From: an uncultured Bacteroidota bacterium | GTDB lineage: Bacteria > Bacteroidota > Bacteroidia > NS11-12g > UBA9320 | Assembly (NCBI GenBank): GCA_913056425.1 | Contig: CAJXLR010000100.1 | Span: forward strand, 1-6,290 | Length of the DNA: 6,290 bases | Direction: 5' to 3' | Shown: positions 5,775 to 6,290 of the stretch, piece after piece | How the letters are laid out: the number at the start of each line of letters is the position of its first letter | How positions within the stretch are numbered: the first letter of the stretch is position 1 | Made by a program: the position numbers and the translations under genes | The notes under the pieces: generated by a model | What the model saw: the letters and a program-made list of their open reading frames with translations, nothing else | Databases searched by the model: none | What the model was told of the DNA's origin: nothing

Positions 5775-6290
5775 ATGCTACGAACACACACTTGCGGGTC
5801 GCTAAGGCTTGAAGACGTTGGAAAAACTGTAACACTTTGCGGATGGGTTCAGCGCCGTCGCGATTTTGGCAGTATGTCTTTTATTGATCTAAGAGATCGA
5901 TACGGCATTACGCAATTGTCCTTCAATGAAGATTATAACACTGATTTGTTGGAGCAAGCGCGATCTGTAGCCCGAGAGTTTGTTGTGTCCATCACAGGGA
6001 AGGTTACCGAACGTAGTAACAAAAATGAAAATCTTGCGACAGGCGACATTGAGATTGTTGTAGATCAACTCGACGTTCTCAATGCATCGTTAACACCTCC
6101 ATTCACAATTGAGGAAGATACAGATGGCGGGGAAGAAATCCGCATGCAGTATCGCTATTTGGATATCCGTAGAAGTCCGGTTCAAAACAAGCTGATGTTG
6201 CGCCACAAAGCCAATCGGGCTATCCGAAACTACCTGGATGGTCACGATTTTATAGAAGTTGAAACTCCTTACTTAATCAAATCAACCCCT
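5775..6290 (+). CDS. aspS: Aspartyl-tRNA synthetase, N-terminal part (3' end outside window)
   Basis: Class II synthetase that charges tRNA-Asp with aspartate (EC 6.1.1.12); cytosolic. The frame is open from the ATG at 5775 to the last base, giving 172 of an expected 580 or so residues. The start MLRTHTCGSL matches the family N-terminus. The anticodon-binding OB fold covers about 1-105, with VTLCGWVQRRRDFG (19-32), FIDLRDRYGITQL (36-48) and ATGDIEI. The linker into the catalytic domain reads RMQYRYLDIRR (123-133), the bacterial AspRS signature. Class II motif 1 is visible at the edge as FIEVETPYLIKSTP (159-172), ending in its conserved Pro. Residue 31 after RRRD is Phe; this position is one that helps separate discriminating (Leu) from non-discriminating (His) bacterial enzymes, so this variant is ambiguous. 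Confidence 0.96.
   Translation, partial: MLRTHTCGSLRLEDVGKTVTLCGWVQRRRDFGSMSFIDLRDRYGITQLSFNEDYNTDLLEQARSVAREFVVSITGKVTERSNKNENLATGDIEIVVDQLDVLNASLTPPFTIEEDTDGGEEIRMQYRYLDIRRSPVQNKLMLRHKANRAIRNYLDGHDFIEVETPYLIKSTP

Noticed and set aside
1..6290. Mobile element, CRISPR array, defence or phage system
   Set aside because: No transposase, integrase, direct-repeat array or toxin-antitoxin-like pair was seen on either strand. Gene content is chromosomal housekeeping with no evident shift in composition.

Overview
The window looks like chromosomal DNA of a member of the Bacteroidota, possibly Flavobacteriales-like (the order is a weak guess). Three lines of evidence point there. Promoter-like sites match the Bacteroidota housekeeping consensus (TTG, a spacer of about 20 bases, then TAnnTTTG) ahead of the tRNA, prs, the ureohydrolase-like gene and aspS. 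The genes lack Shine-Dalgarno sequences and have A-rich leaders instead. The gene order tRNA-Gln, prs, rplY is also typical of the phylum. Every gene reads as intact except the two cut by the window edges. No mobile element, CRISPR array or phage gene was seen.

Layout: (1) The C-terminal two thirds of a RecQ DNA helicase (1-1467) run in from the left edge. (2) A strong promoter drives tRNA-Gln(TTG) (1525-1595). A small hairpin and a second promoter follow, leading into prs (1672-2646, PRPP synthetase) and rplY (2664-3287, ribosomal protein L25/Ctc). This block ends at a clear intrinsic terminator (3309-3340). (3) An NAD(P)-dependent SDR-family epimerase/reductase lies on the minus strand (3342-4352), convergent with rplY. 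It is divergent from a ureohydrolase-fold gene (4396-5517), and the two starts are only 43 bp apart. (4) A 41-residue lipoprotein gene (5563-5688) follows. (5) A further promoter leads into the N-terminal part of aspS, aspartyl-tRNA synthetase (5775 to the right edge).

Most of the content is housekeeping: DNA repair, nucleotide precursor supply and translation. prs and rplY probably share a transcript, possibly with read-through from the tRNA. I see no convincing new multi-gene system. The least ordinary part is the segment from 4353 to 5688. It holds a ureohydrolase-like protein that has lost nearly all its expected metal ligands, a divergent intergenic region in which the two candidate -7 boxes overlap, and a very small lipoprotein directly downstream. 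A second oddity is a Gly-to-Asn change in the PRPP-binding loop of Prs.
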